Shown here: positions 14,778-23,590 of the stretch, piece after piece
Position numbering within the stretch: the first letter of the stretch is position 1
How the letters are laid out: every line of letters starts with the position of its first letter
Origin: Anaerolineae bacterium
GTDB lineage: Bacteria; Chloroflexota; Anaerolineae; 4572-78; J111
Assembly (NCBI GenBank): GCA_022071955.1
Contig: JAJVIM010000022.1
Coordinates: forward strand, 62,001 to 126,000
Direction: 5' to 3'
Length of the DNA: 64,000 bases
Position numbers and translations under genes: made by a program
The notes under the pieces: model-generated
What the model was told of the DNA's origin: nothing
What the model saw: the letters and a program-made list of their open reading frames with translations, nothing else
Databases searched by the model: none

Positions 14778-15536
14778 GTGAGCGCGTACATTCTGCAAGC
14801 CAAATCCATTTCAAAAACGTTTAACACCGGGCGCCGGCCCATTGCCGCTGTAGCTAACCTGCATGTAAACGTCCGCCCCGGCGAGTTTTTGTGCATTGTT
14901 GGCCCATCGGGCTGCGGCAAAACCACGCTGCTGCAATTGCTCGGCGGGCTGATTTTGCCAGACAGCGGCCAGGTTTTGCTCGATGGCCGGCCGCTGTCCG
15001 AGCCGCCGCCCGACATCAGTATTGTCTTTCAAAAACCCAATCTGATGCCGTGGCGCACGGTGGTTGATAATATTTTGCTGCCGCTGCAAATTCAGGGCGT
15101 GCCGGCCGGGCAGGCCCAAAAAAAGGTCAGCGACACGCTGGCGTTGGTTGGCCTTACCGAATTTGCCCACGCCTACCCCAAAGAGCTGTCTGGCGGGATG
15201 GAGCAGCGCATTGCCGTGGCCCGGGCGCTCATTCAACAGCCGCGCATTTTGCTGCTGGACGAACCCTTTGCCGCGCTCGATGCGCTCACTCGGGAGCGGC
15301 TCAACGACGAACTTTTGCGCTTGTGGCGGCTCCAGCAATTTACGGCGGTGATGGTTACCCACAACATCAGAGAAGCCGTGCTGCTGGCCGACAGGGTGCT
15401 GGTGCTCAGCCCGCGCCCGGCCACAGTTTCCGCCGAGTTTGTCATCAATTTGCCCCGCCCTCGCCCTCCGGAAACCCAGTACAGCGAGGCTTTTGGCCAT
15501 CTGGCCACGGAAATCAGGCAAGCTATCCAGGATTAA
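14778..15536 (+). CDS. ABC transporter ATPase of the RibXY system
   Basis: A 252-residue cytosolic ATPase starting at GTG 14778, three bases after the ribY stop. Walker A is Gly-Pro-Ser-Gly-Cys-Gly-Lys-Thr-Thr (about 41-49). The ABC signature Leu-Ser-Gly-Gly-Met-Glu-Gln lies at about 136-142, and Walker B is Leu-Leu-Leu-Asp-Glu-Pro-Phe. The switch His lies in Val-Thr-His-Asn. The signature Met-Glu and the overall pattern place it with the SsuB/TauB-like ATPases. It should energise the RibX permease and completes a three-gene uptake system under one riboswitch. Confidence 0.9.
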   Translation: MSAYILQAKSISKTFNTGRRPIAAVANLHVNVRPGEFLCIVGPSGCGKTTLLQLLGGLILPDSGQVLLDGRPLSEPPPDISIVFQKPNLMPWRTVVDNILLPLQIQGVPAGQAQKKVSDTLALVGLTEFAHAYPKELSGGMEQRIAVARALIQQPRILLLDEPFAALDALTRERLNDELLRLWRLQQFTAVMVTHNIREAVLLADRVLVLSPRPATVSAEFVINLPRPRPPETQYSEAFGHLATEIRQAIQD

Positions 15537-15565
15537 ATCTTAAAAATTCGGGCCTTTAGTACGGT

Positions 15566-15593
15566 TTGCGAAGCATGGGTACAATGGTATAAT
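15566..15593 (+). promoter_or_regulatory. Promoter of the REC-GAF-histidine kinase gene
   Basis: TTGCGA (15566-15571), 16 bases, then TATAAT (15588-15593) preceded by TGG, making an extended -10. The start site would be near 15600. Confidence 0.65.
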
Positions 15594-15648
15594 CGTATTG
15601 TACTTGTCTGGTAATCAGATATGACACCGTGTGGAGCACACTACCCGT

Positions 15649-17241
15649 ATGGCCAAGGAACGAGTTCTGATTGTTGATGACGAAGTTGATGTTTTGGACC
15701 TATGCAAAAGAATTTTGCTGGCGCAGGGGTATCAGGTTCAAACTGCACACAACGGTTACGAAGCCATCGACATTGCCAACAACCATCAGTTTGATCTCCT
15801 GCTGACCGACATCAAAATGCCGGGAATGAGCGGTTTGGAGATTGCTCAGGAATTAAAAGAAATCGACCCCAACCTGATTTGCGTGACCATGACCGGTTTC
15901 AGCACGATGGACATGGCCATCAATGCCCTGAAATTAGGCATCGATGAATTTATTTTAAAGCCATTCACCCCCAAAGAGCTGAGCGCGGCCATTTCAAAAG
16001 CGCTTGAAAAAGAACGGCTGCGCAAAGAAAACTTTCGCCTGCGCTCGTTAATTCCCCTGTTTGAATTGAACAAAACCCTGATGACCACAATAGAAGAGCA
16101 AAACGTGCTCAAAAGTTTGCTGGAAATTGCCCAGCAGGAAACCAAAGCAACGTTTGCCGGAGTGTATCTGGTAGAAAACGACATTGTGTCGCAGCCAATT
16201 TTTATCAACCTCAGCCCGGAACAGCAACTGGTCTGCGACGAATTGGCTCAGACGGTTTGCCAAAATAACACATCTTCTGTGCTCACGCTGAACGCCGCCA
16301 ACCCGGACCATCAATTGATTATGGAACGGCTGCAAGCGGCGGCAGTCGTGGCTATCCCCATGAAATCGCAAAATTCGTGTCTGGGTGTGCTGATTTTGGG
16401 TAACTCCGAAGACCGGTTTGCGCCCAGCGACAAAGATTTTTTGACCGTTTTGTGCGGGCAGGCCGCCATTGCTCTGCAAAACGCGCAGCTTTTCACCGAA
16501 AAACAGCAGGCCTACGAACAGCTCAAAATGCTCGACCACATGAAAAGCGAGTTCATTAACATTGCCGCCCACGAACTGCGCACGCCGCTGGCTATTTTGA
16601 TGGGCTACGCCACTGTACTGGAAGAAGAACTGCCGCCCGGCCAGCAGCCGTATGTGTCTAATATTTCACGCAACGCCCTGCGACTGCGGGCGCTCATCGA
16701 CGACATCCTCAATTTAAAGGTGCTGGAAAGCGGCATTCCGGTGTTGGCTCAGGACAAAATTGATCTGCACCAGGTAGTTGAGAGCATCAGGCAAGACCTG
16801 GCCCTGCAAGCCGACGAGAAAAAGCTGCAATTAAATGTAAAAATCCCGCTTGATTTCCCGGAAATGACCGCAGACCGGCAAAAGCTGGACCTTATTCTGG
16901 TCAACCTGTTTCACAATGCCGTAAAATTTACGCCGTCCAGCGGGAGTATTACGGTTTGGGCCGAAGCAAACGGCAGCCACGCCACAATTTCGGTGCAAAA
17001 TTCGGGCAGCATTATCCCCAAAGAAAAACAATCTCAAATTTTTGACCGGTTTTATCAGGTTGAAGCCACATTGACTCGGGAGCACGGTGGGGCCGGGCTG
17101 GGATTGGCCATTGTGCGGGGGATGGTGCAGGTATGTGGCGGCAGCATCAGGGTAGAAAGCTCCGAGGAAGCCGGGACTACCTTTACATTCACAATGCCGC
17201 TAGATAATACCAACCTCAAGGCGCGCAAACTAGAGTTGTAA
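15649..17241 (+). CDS. Response regulator-sensor histidine kinase hybrid (REC-GAF-HisKA-HATPase)
   Basis: A 530-residue soluble signalling protein. Start ATG 15649 is preferred (Met-Ala-Lys-Glu-Arg-Val-Leu-Ile-Val-Asp-Asp-Glu is a usual receiver beginning). GTG 15631 would add six residues, and neither has a good ribosome site. An N-terminal receiver (about 5-120) has the acceptor Asp in Leu-Leu-Thr-Asp-Ile-Lys-Met-Pro. A GAF domain (about 150-290) follows. HisKA has the phospho-His in Ala-Ala-His-Glu-Leu-Arg-Thr-Pro (about 315). HATPase_c has the N box Asn-Leu-Phe-His-Asn-Ala and a G box Gly-Gly-Ala-Gly-Leu-Gly-Leu. No membrane helices are present. The receiver at the front means it is probably controlled by another kinase; its output partner is not beside it. 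Confidence 0.9.
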   Translation: MAKERVLIVDDEVDVLDLCKRILLAQGYQVQTAHNGYEAIDIANNHQFDLLLTDIKMPGMSGLEIAQELKEIDPNLICVTMTGFSTMDMAINALKLGIDEFILKPFTPKELSAAISKALEKERLRKENFRLRSLIPLFELNKTLMTTIEEQNVLKSLLEIAQQETKATFAGVYLVENDIVSQPIFINLSPEQQLVCDELAQTVCQNNTSSVLTLNAANPDHQLIMERLQAAAVVAIPMKSQNSCLGVLILGNSEDRFAPSDKDFLTVLCGQAAIALQNAQLFTEKQQAYEQLKMLDHMKSEFINIAAHELRTPLAILMGYATVLEEELPPGQQPYVSNISRNALRLRALIDDILNLKVLESGIPVLAQDKIDLHQVVESIRQDLALQADEKKLQLNVKIPLDFPEMTADRQKLDLILVNLFHNAVKFTPSSGSITVWAEANGSHATISVQNSGSIIPKEKQSQIFDRFYQVEATLTREHGGAGLGLAIVRGMVQVCGGSIRVESSEEAGTTFTFTMPLDNTNLKARKLEL

Positions 17242-18165
17242 CTTTTCCGCCACCAGTTTTTTTAGGGCCGCAACCCGCAGTTCCTCTGATTCCTCACTCA
17301 CATCAATCCAATGAATCCGGCTGTTATCCAGCCGAAACCAGTTATACTGCTGGCGAATGAACCGCCGCGTTTCTTTTTTGATGAGCGCCACCGCTTCATC
17401 CAGGCTCACCTCGCCGCGCAGATATTGGCCAATTTGTTTGTACCCCAGTCCCATCAGCGCCGGCTGCTCCCAGCCGAACCCGGCCGCAGCCAGCGCCTGC
17501 ACCTCATCGAGCAGCCCCGCATCCATCATCCCATCAATCCGGCGGTCGATGCGCTCGTACAACAGCGGCCGCGGCATAGTTAACCCCACTTGCAGCACGT
17601 TGTACGGCGGCGGATTTTTTTGCTGATGCACGCTGATGGGCACGCCAGTTTTGCAGTACACTTCGAGCGCGCGAATCACCCGCCGCAAATTGCGCGGGTC
17701 GATTTTGGCCGCGGCAGCCGGATCGATGGCAGCCAGCTCGGCGTGCAGCGCGGCTGCACCTTCGGCCTCGGCCCGCGCCTCGAGCTGCGCCCGCAGGGTG
17801 TAATCGGGTGGCACGCGGGGGATGCCCCAACCTTCAACCACGGCGCTGACCCACTGGCCGGTGCCGCCAACCAGCGCCGGCAGGCAGCCGCGCCGGTGAA
17901 TAGCCTCGATGGCGGCGTAGGCCAGTTCCTGAAACTGGGCCAGCGACAATATTTCGTCGGGGTCAACCACATCGATGAGATGGTGCGGGGCGGCGGCCAG
18001 TTCGGCGGGGGTGGGTTTGGCCGTGCCAATATCGCAGCGGCGGTAGATTTGCCGCGAGTCGGCGGAAATGATTTCAAGGTTAACCTGTTGGGCCAGCCGC
18101 ACCGCGAGCGCCGTTTTGCCCACGCCGGTTGGCCCAACAATAACCAAAAGGGGTAGATTGGACAT
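17230..18165 (-). CDS. miaA: tRNA dimethylallyltransferase
   Basis: A 311-residue cytosolic enzyme that transfers a dimethylallyl group to N6 of A37 in tRNAs reading UNN codons. Start ATG 18165 gives the usual family length; an upstream in-frame start would add 20 residues drawn from repeat DNA. The P-loop Gly-Pro-Thr-Gly-Val-Gly-Lys-Thr lies at about 11-18. Ser-Ala-Asp-Ser-Arg-Gln-Ile-Tyr-Arg binds the target region, and Gly-Gly-Thr-Gly-Gln-Trp, Asp-Pro-Arg-Asn-Leu-Arg-Arg and Gly-Tyr-Lys-Gln-Ile-Gly-Gln-Tyr are all present. The end overlaps the last codons of the histidine kinase by 12 bases, tail to tail. Confidence 0.95.
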   Translation of the reverse strand: MSNLPLLVIVGPTGVGKTALAVRLAQQVNLEIISADSRQIYRRCDIGTAKPTPAELAAAPHHLIDVVDPDEILSLAQFQELAYAAIEAIHRRGCLPALVGGTGQWVSAVVEGWGIPRVPPDYTLRAQLEARAEAEGAAALHAELAAIDPAAAAKIDPRNLRRVIRALEVYCKTGVPISVHQQKNPPPYNVLQVGLTMPRPLLYERIDRRIDGMMDAGLLDEVQALAAAGFGWEQPALMGLGYKQIGQYLRGEVSLDEAVALIKKETRRFIRQQYNWFRLDNSRIHWIDVSEESEELRVAALKKLVAEKLQL

Positions 18166-18170
18166 TGAGA

Positions 18171-18255
18171 AACAGATTCCAGAGTCCAGAGTCCAGAGTC
18201 CAGACATAGACGGATAAGCCGTCATTGCACTGGATTCTGTATTCTGGACTCTGTA
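18171..18255. repeat. Short tandem and inverted repeat
   Basis: Three tandem AGAGTCC units (18181-18201) are followed after about 30 bases by TGGATTCTGT and TGGACTCTG, which are complementary to them. It forms an imperfect hairpin in the gap between miaA and the carboxypeptidase gene. Confidence 0.6.
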
Positions 18256-18260
18256 TTCTC

Positions 18261-19763
18261 TTATAAGCTATAAATCTCTGAAAATTTCTGGTTGATGTAG
18301 GCCAGGTACGGCCCGGCTTTGATGCCGTCATCGCCGGTAACGCGCCGAATCAACTCGTTGGCGGTGTATTTGCGGCCGTGGCGATGAATATGCTCGCGGA
18401 ACCAGCCCAGCAGCGCGCCAAACTCGCCACGCGCGAACTGCTCCGGCAGATCGGGCAGCTCTTTGAGCGCCTGGCTGTAAAATTGCAGCGACAACACGTT
18501 GCCCAGCGTGTAGGTGGGAAAATAGCCCATCATCCCACCCGACCAGTGGATGTCTTGCAGCACACCCAGCGCGTCGTTGGGCGGGGTTAAGCCCAGATAG
18601 GCTTCCATTTTGGCGTTCCAGGCAGCAGGCAGATCGGCCACATTCAGCCGGCCGGTCAGCAGCTCCTGCTCCAGCTCAAAGCGCAGAAAGATGTGCATAT
18701 TGTAGGTCACTTCATCGGCTTCTACACGGATGAACGACAGTTCAACCCGGTTGATGGCCCGGTAAAACTCATCCAGGCTAACCCGCTCCAACTGCTTGGG
18801 GAAAAATTCCTGCAACCCCGGATAGTAATATTGCCAAAACGGCCGGCTGCGGCCGAGCACATTCTCCCACAGGCGCGACTGCGACTCGTGGACGCCCAGC
18901 GACGTGCCGCCGGCGAGCATGCTGCCCTCCAGCGCCGAGTCGCCGTTTTGTTCGTACAGGGCGTGGCCGCCCTCGTGCAGGGTGCTAAACAGCGACGACG
19001 GGAAGGTGTCTCTGGCCAGGCGGGTGGTTACGCGCACATCGTTAATTGAAAAGTTGGTAGTGAACGGGTGCGTCGATTTATCCTGCCGGCCGCGCTCCAT
19101 ATCAAAGCCGATGGCATGCAGCGGCAGCAACCCAAAATCCCACTGGAGCTTTTCATCAAACTCCTGTTTCAGCGGCGTATCGCTGACGGCATCGATCCTG
19201 GCCACAATGGCCTGCACCAGCGGCACCAGGCTGGCTTTCAACTCGTTGAATACGCTGGTCACGTCGGCGGTTTTCATGCCCGGCTCAAACTGATCGAGCA
19301 GGGCATCGTAAATGTTGTCCTCGTAGCCGTAGGCTTCGGCCACCTGGATATTCAAATCGACAATTTTGGCCAGCGTGTCCCGAAACTGGGCAAAATCCTG
19401 GTCGGCGCGAGCTTTGGCCCAAATCTGCTGGCCTATCGAAAAGGTGCGGCTCATTTCGGCCACCAGCTCCGGCGGCAGTTTGCGAGCCAGGTCGTAATCG
19501 CGGCGGGCCACGCGCAGCAGGCTGGCCTCGTTAGAGTCGTAATCAAACCCGGCCTGCGCCAGGTCGGTGAGGAGTTGGCCAATTTCGTCGGTGGTAAACA
19601 GCTCGTGGGCCAGTTTGTCCAACGTGGCCAGTTGCTCGGCGCGAGCCTCCGCGCCGCCGGGTGGCATGTACGTTTGCTGGTCCCAGCCCAGCAGCGCCGA
19701 GGCGTGGTGCAGGTTGGTGACATCTTTCAATTTGGCTTGCAGGCTTTGCAGTTGCTCTTCCAA
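18261..19763 (-). CDS. M32 family metallocarboxypeptidase
   Basis: A 500-residue cytosolic zinc carboxypeptidase. The start is TTG 19763: AAAGGAG lies seven bases upstream and the length then equals the family norm. The frame stays open upstream, but that part is repeat DNA. Marks include the zinc motif His-Glu-Gly-Gly-His (about 263-267), Asp-Val-Arg-Val-Thr-Thr-Arg, Gly-Val-His-Glu-Ser-Gln-Ser-Arg-Leu-Trp-Glu-Asn, and Ile-Arg-Val-Glu-Ala-Asp-Glu-Val-Thr-Tyr-Asn-Met-His. It removes C-terminal residues from peptides with broad specificity. Its ribosome site sits in a CCTATTTTCAAAGGAG string that recurs before glcD and the AOR ferredoxin gene. Confidence 0.93.
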   Translation of the reverse strand: MEEQLQSLQAKLKDVTNLHHASALLGWDQQTYMPPGGAEARAEQLATLDKLAHELFTTDEIGQLLTDLAQAGFDYDSNEASLLRVARRDYDLARKLPPELVAEMSRTFSIGQQIWAKARADQDFAQFRDTLAKIVDLNIQVAEAYGYEDNIYDALLDQFEPGMKTADVTSVFNELKASLVPLVQAIVARIDAVSDTPLKQEFDEKLQWDFGLLPLHAIGFDMERGRQDKSTHPFTTNFSINDVRVTTRLARDTFPSSLFSTLHEGGHALYEQNGDSALEGSMLAGGTSLGVHESQSRLWENVLGRSRPFWQYYYPGLQEFFPKQLERVSLDEFYRAINRVELSFIRVEADEVTYNMHIFLRFELEQELLTGRLNVADLPAAWNAKMEAYLGLTPPNDALGVLQDIHWSGGMMGYFPTYTLGNVLSLQFYSQALKELPDLPEQFARGEFGALLGWFREHIHRHGRKYTANELIRRVTGDDGIKAGPYLAYINQKFSEIYSL

Positions 19764-19792
19764 AATTTTTCTCCTTTGAAAATAGGATTCCT

Positions 19793-19891
19793 CAATGTCA
19801 CCCTGAGCGTAGCGAAGGGTCTCAGAGACTCTCACCTGCACTGCGCGCAGGCGCAAGTGTCGCTCCCTGCGGTCACTCAGAGTGACAATTT
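19793..19891. repeat. Interspersed inverted repeat, GTCA-CTGAG type
   Basis: TGTCACCCTGAGCG near 19797 is matched by CACTCAGAGTGACA near 19877 in inverted orientation, with smaller GAG-rich pairings between. A related element lies at 48267-48366. Confidence 0.6.
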
Positions 19892-19938
19892 CGTTTCTCA
19901 TTGCGATGCCGCAAGAACTGTCTCGCCCCTGTGAAAAA

Positions 19939-21759
19939 TTACTCGTCGCCCAGGCTCAAAACGCTCATAAACGCTTCCTGCGGAATTTCTACGCTGCCGA
20001 CCATTTTCATGCGTTTTTTGCCTTTTTTCTGTTTTTCCAGCAGCTTGCGCTTGCGGGTAATATCACCGCCGTAGCATTTGGCCAGTACGTCTTTACGCAG
20101 CGCCTTCACGTTGGCCCGGCTGATGACTTTTTTGCCCACCGCCGCCTGAATCGGCACCATAAATTGCTGGCGCGGTATCACATCTTTCAGTTTGCTGACC
20201 AGTTTTTGGCCGCGATTATACGATTGTTCGCGGTGAACAATAATGCTCAGCGCGTCAACCGGGTCGCTGTTAACCAGCACATCCAGTTTAACCAGATCGC
20301 TGGGGCGGTAATCCTCAAAGCGATAATCCAGCGAGGCATAGCCTTTGGTGGCGCTTTTGAGCTGGTCGTAGTAATCCACAATCATTTCGCTCAGCGGCAG
20401 CAAATATTCCATCAGCACGCGGGTTTCGTCCAAATATTCCATTTTGATGAACTCGCCGCGGCGGCGGGTGGTGATGTCCATAATCGCGCCAATGTAATCG
20501 GCGGGGGTGTAAATGCTCAGGTGCATCCACGGCTCAGAAATGGTCTCGATGTAGTTGGGGTCGGGCATATCGGCCGGATTGTCAATGAGGATGGTCTGCC
20601 CATCGGTTTTGACAATTTTGTACTCCACGCTGGGGGCGGTGGCCAGCAAGTCCAAATCGTACTCACGTTCCAGCCGTTCCTGAATAATTTCCATGTGGAA
20701 CAGCCCCAAAAAACCCACCCGAAAGCCAAAACCGAGCGCCTGGCTGCTCTCCGGCTGGTACACCAGCGAGGCATCGTTGAGCTGCAACTTTTCCAGCGCG
20801 TCTTTGAGCAGGGCGTAATCTTCGGCTTCGGTGGGATAAAAGCCGGCAAAAACCATCGGTTTGACCGGTTTGTAGCCGGGCAGCGGTTTTATATCGACGC
20901 TGCCATCGGCGGCGGCCATCGATTTGAGGGTGATGGTGTCGCCCACGCGCAAATCCCGAATGGTTTTGAGGCCGGTGGCCAAATAACCCACCTCGCCGGC
21001 TACCAGCCGGTCGATGGGCTTCATGTTGGGTTTGAACACGCCAAATTCCAGCGGCTCAACCACTTTTTTGGTGGCGATCAAATACGGCGGCTCACCCTTT
21101 TGAAGCTGGCCATCAACCACACGAATGTACGCGATCACGCCTTTGTAGGCATCGTAGTGGCTGTCAAAAATGAGCGCCCGCAGCGGAGCGTCGGGGTTGC
21201 CTTTGGGCGGCGGCACCTTTTCAACCAGCCGTTCCAGCAATTCCTCAACACCCGCGCCGGTTTTGGCGCTGACCGGCAGCACATCGAGCGCGTCAATGCC
21301 AATGAGGTCTTCAATTTCCTGGGCTACCTCGTCGGGCCGGGCCGATTGCAGGTCAACCTTGTTGACCACGGGGATGATTTCCAGGTTGTAGTCCAGCGCC
21401 AGATACAGGTTAGCCAGCGTTTGGGCTTCGATGCCCTGGGTGGCGTCAACCACCAAAATGGCCCCTTCGCAGGCGGCCAACGCCCGGCTGACCTCGTAAG
21501 TGAAGTCCACGTGGCCGGGGGTGTCGATGAGATTGAGCTGGTAGGTTTGGCCATCGCTGGCGGTGTAGTCCATCCGCACCGCCGAAGCTTTAATGGTGAC
21601 GCCTTTTTCACGTTCCAGCTCCATGCCGTCCAGAAACTGCTCCTGCATCTCCCGCTCGGAGATGGTGCCGGTTTTTTGCAGCATCCGGTCGGCCAGCGTG
21701 CTTTTGCCGTGGTCAATATGAGCGATAATACAAAAATTTCTAATGTGAGATTGATCCAT
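19939..21759 (-). CDS. lepA: Elongation factor 4 (back-translocating GTPase)
   Basis: A 606-residue ribosome-binding GTPase. G1 is Ala-His-Ile-Asp-His-Gly-Lys-Ser-Thr (about 13-21), G3 is Asp-Thr-Pro-Gly-His-Val-Asp-Phe and G4 is Asn-Lys-Val-Asp. The C-terminal domain unique to EF4 is present: Pro-Arg-Gln-Gln-Phe-Met-Val-Pro-Ile-Gln-Ala, Cys-Tyr-Gly-Gly-Asp-Ile-Thr-Arg-Lys-Arg-Lys-Leu and a final Ser-Val-Glu-Ile-Pro-Gln-Glu-Ala-Phe. Length and domain order are normal. The product helps 30S assembly and stalled translation. It is a single gene with no sign of an operon. Confidence 0.97.
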   Translation of the reverse strand: MDQSHIRNFCIIAHIDHGKSTLADRMLQKTGTISEREMQEQFLDGMELEREKGVTIKASAVRMDYTASDGQTYQLNLIDTPGHVDFTYEVSRALAACEGAILVVDATQGIEAQTLANLYLALDYNLEIIPVVNKVDLQSARPDEVAQEIEDLIGIDALDVLPVSAKTGAGVEELLERLVEKVPPPKGNPDAPLRALIFDSHYDAYKGVIAYIRVVDGQLQKGEPPYLIATKKVVEPLEFGVFKPNMKPIDRLVAGEVGYLATGLKTIRDLRVGDTITLKSMAAADGSVDIKPLPGYKPVKPMVFAGFYPTEAEDYALLKDALEKLQLNDASLVYQPESSQALGFGFRVGFLGLFHMEIIQERLEREYDLDLLATAPSVEYKIVKTDGQTILIDNPADMPDPNYIETISEPWMHLSIYTPADYIGAIMDITTRRRGEFIKMEYLDETRVLMEYLLPLSEMIVDYYDQLKSATKGYASLDYRFEDYRPSDLVKLDVLVNSDPVDALSIIVHREQSYNRGQKLVSKLKDVIPRQQFMVPIQAAVGKKVISRANVKALRKDVLAKCYGGDITRKRKLLEKQKKGKKRMKMVGSVEIPQEAFMSVLSLGDE

Positions 21760-21802
21760 CAGTTACTAATTTTCTAGGTCAGAGTTTGAATTTAATCCGG
21801 AG

Positions 21803-21808
21803 ATTATA
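21803..21808 (-). promoter_or_regulatory. Candidate -10 box for lepA
   Basis: On the minus strand this reads TATAAT, 44 bases before the lepA ATG. No convincing -35 is seen at 16-18 bases. Confidence 0.4.
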
Positions 21809-21844
21809 CAACAGAGGCCGTTGAAAGCGAAACAATTCAGTATT

Positions 21845-22576
21845 CTATTCAACCAGCTTCCAATCGATACGCAAAACCTGGCTGTGGCCGGCATCGTCGC
21901 TGTGGCAAACCGGGGTTGAGGCCCAATGAAAGCGCTCCGATACCTCGCGGCCGTTTTCCATCACCATTACCGCCCATTGGCCGGCCTGTAAATCCGGCAG
22001 GGGAATCCGAAACGCCTCGTAACGGCCGTCGGCGTCGGTGCGGGCGGTAAATTCAAGATTGGTACCGTGAATGCCCAGCGCGCGCACCTCAACATTAGGC
22101 AGGCCAAAATTGTTGGCATTTTGCACGGTCCCGTAAATGGCGGTGTAATCGCAGTTAAATTCGCGGCTGGTCCCGGCGAGCACGTATTTGATGGCTGGTT
22201 CCGGCGTGGGGGTGATGGTCGGCGTGGCGGTTGGCGGCGGCAGCGCAGGTGTGGGCGTCGGCGGCGACGTTGGCGTGGCCGTGGGCGCGGGTGTATCTGT
22301 TGGCAGCGGCGCGGGCGTGGCGGTGAATGTGGCCGTGGCCGGAATCGGGCTGGGAGACGGTGAGGGGGTGGGGCTGGGGCTGGGAGCCAGAACCGCAGGT
22401 GCTGTTTCGGCGGGAAGCGATGGGGTCGATGTAAAAGTGGGCAGGGGGGTGCGGGTGGCCGCCGGCTCGGCCGGAGACATGGCGGCCAGCGGCGCGCAGG
22501 CTAAACTCAGCAGCAACAGGCCCAGCAAACATAATTTTGCCGCCGGCTGCGCCAAATGCAAAGTTGACGAGGGCAT
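21845..22576 (-). CDS. Lipoprotein with long Pro/Thr linker and a small C-terminal beta domain
   Basis: A 243-residue secreted protein. The signal helix (about 12-26) ends in Leu-Ser-Leu-Ala-Cys, a lipobox with Cys about 27. Residues about 35-130 are almost wholly Pro, Thr, Ser and Ala, a stiff spacer typical of Chloroflexota surface proteins. The last 115 residues form a compact domain beginning Ile-Lys-Tyr-Val-Leu-Ala-Gly and containing Thr-Asp-Ala-Asp-Gly-Arg-Tyr-Glu, which looks like a carboxypeptidase-regulatory or SdrD-B type beta-sandwich. Two Cys in the domain may form a disulphide. The ligand is unknown. The simple codon pattern of the linker makes long false frames on the other strand. 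Confidence 0.8.
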   Translation of the reverse strand: MPSSTLHLAQPAAKLCLLGLLLLSLACAPLAAMSPAEPAATRTPLPTFTSTPSLPAETAPAVLAPSPSPTPSPSPSPIPATATFTATPAPLPTDTPAPTATPTSPPTPTPALPPPTATPTITPTPEPAIKYVLAGTSREFNCDYTAIYGTVQNANNFGLPNVEVRALGIHGTNLEFTARTDADGRYEAFRIPLPDLQAGQWAVMVMENGREVSERFHWASTPVCHSDDAGHSQVLRIDWKLVE

Positions 22577-22702
22577 CGGTTATCTCTGTTTTTGAGAAAT
22601 TTTGAACAAGACGATCAAATTCGTCAGCGGGGGTAATTCTAACATAAACCGGGGAGTGGTTCAAACGAAAAAATTTTGATCGGGCTGTGCGGGCGCAGGT
22701 TA

Positions 22703-22731
22703 TTGACAAACAGAACTATGTTTGATAATAT
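22703..22731 (+). promoter_or_regulatory. Promoter of the iclR-type regulator gene
   Basis: TTGACA (22703-22708), 17 bases, TAATAT (22726-22731). GATAAT at 22724 is an alternative -10 with 15-base spacing. The operator-like palindromes start 20 bases downstream, so a bound regulator would block the early transcript. Confidence 0.65.
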
Positions 22732-22750
22732 AGGGTCAAGTTTATTAAAA

Positions 22751-22783
22751 TGGAATTGCGTTCCATATTATCGAACGCAATTC
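22751..22783 (+). promoter_or_regulatory. Candidate IclR-family operator
   Basis: TGGAA-TTGCG-TTCCA (22751-22765) is a 15-base palindrome of the usual IclR type. Around it, GAATTGCGTTC (22753-22763) and GAACGCAATTC (22773-22783) are a perfect inverted pair with a 9-base gap. It sits between promoter and gene, fitting autoregulation. Confidence 0.6.
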
Positions 22784-22813
22784 ACGTGCCGCTATTGAGT
22801 AGAGAGTCTCAAA

Positions 22814-23590
22814 ATGATAAATTCTGTCCTCAAAGCGATCAAAATTATGCAGTTATTCAACGCGTCGGAGCCGCGCCTCAGTTTGGGCGAAATCAGCCGC
22901 CGGCTGGATATGCCAAAAAGCACCACGCATAATTTGCTCAACACACTGCTTTCAGAAGGTTTCATTGAAAAAGTAGACGGCGACCAGTACGCGCTGGGCA
23001 CCACCCCGCTGTCGCTCACCCAAAATATCCGGGTCAATGTTGAATTCAGAGACCCCGCCGCGCCGCTGCTGCGCAAACTGGCCGATTCATCGCACGAGTC
23101 GGTTTACCTTACGGTAAAAGATGGCGACTACGCCCTGTATGTTTATGCCATAGAATCGCCGCGCCGGCTGCTGGCCCGAACCGCCGTGGGCGACCGCATG
23201 CCGCTGCACTGCACATCTGTAGGCAAGGCCATTTTGGCTCATTTGCCACAAGACGAAGTGCGAAAAATTGTAGACAGGGTGGGGCTCCCGCGCTTCACAG
23301 AAGCCACCATCAACGATTGGGACTCGCTGATGCGAGAAATGGAAATCACCCGCAAGCGAGGGTATTCGCTGGACCAAAGCGAAGTTGAACCCGGCATTTA
23401 TTGTGTTGGCGCTCCCATTTTCAACGCGCGGGGCCGCGTCCTCGGTTCGTGCAGCGTGTCCGGGACAGACCCCGAGATTGTTTCGGGCCGGCTGGCCGAT
23501 CTATCTCCGCAGGTGATGAACACAGCCGAAGAAATATCCCGCAGAATGGGCTACATGCCAATCAAAACATCGCCGCGCCCCTTCATCTGA
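22814..23590 (+). CDS. IclR-family transcriptional regulator
   Basis: A 258-residue DNA-binding protein. The N-terminal winged helix-turn-helix (about 1-65) has Ser-Leu-Gly-Glu-Ile-Ser-Arg-Arg-Leu-Asp-Met-Pro-Lys-Ser-Thr-Thr-His-Asn-Leu-Leu. The C-terminal IclR effector domain (about 80-250) includes Leu-His-Cys-Thr-Ser-Val-Gly-Lys-Ala-Ile-Leu-Ala and Cys-Val-Gly-Ala-Pro-Ile-Phe-Asn. It stands at the head of the aldolase-TRAP-sulfatase cluster on the same strand and is its likely regulator, responding to a small organic acid or sugar from that pathway. The ribosome site (GAGAG) is weak. Confidence 0.92.
   Translation: MINSVLKAIKIMQLFNASEPRLSLGEISRRLDMPKSTTHNLLNTLLSEGFIEKVDGDQYALGTTPLSLTQNIRVNVEFRDPAAPLLRKLADSSHESVYLTVKDGDYALYVYAIESPRRLLARTAVGDRMPLHCTSVGKAILAHLPQDEVRKIVDRVGLPRFTEATINDWDSLMREMEITRKRGYSLDQSEVEPGIYCVGAPIFNARGRVLGSCSVSGTDPEIVSGRLADLSPQVMNTAEEISRRMGYMPIKTSPRPFI

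Noticed and set aside
19882..21777. 631-codon open frame on the plus strand opposite lepA
   Set aside because: A mirror frame of lepA caused by codon bias; its product is His/Gln/Phe-rich without family features.
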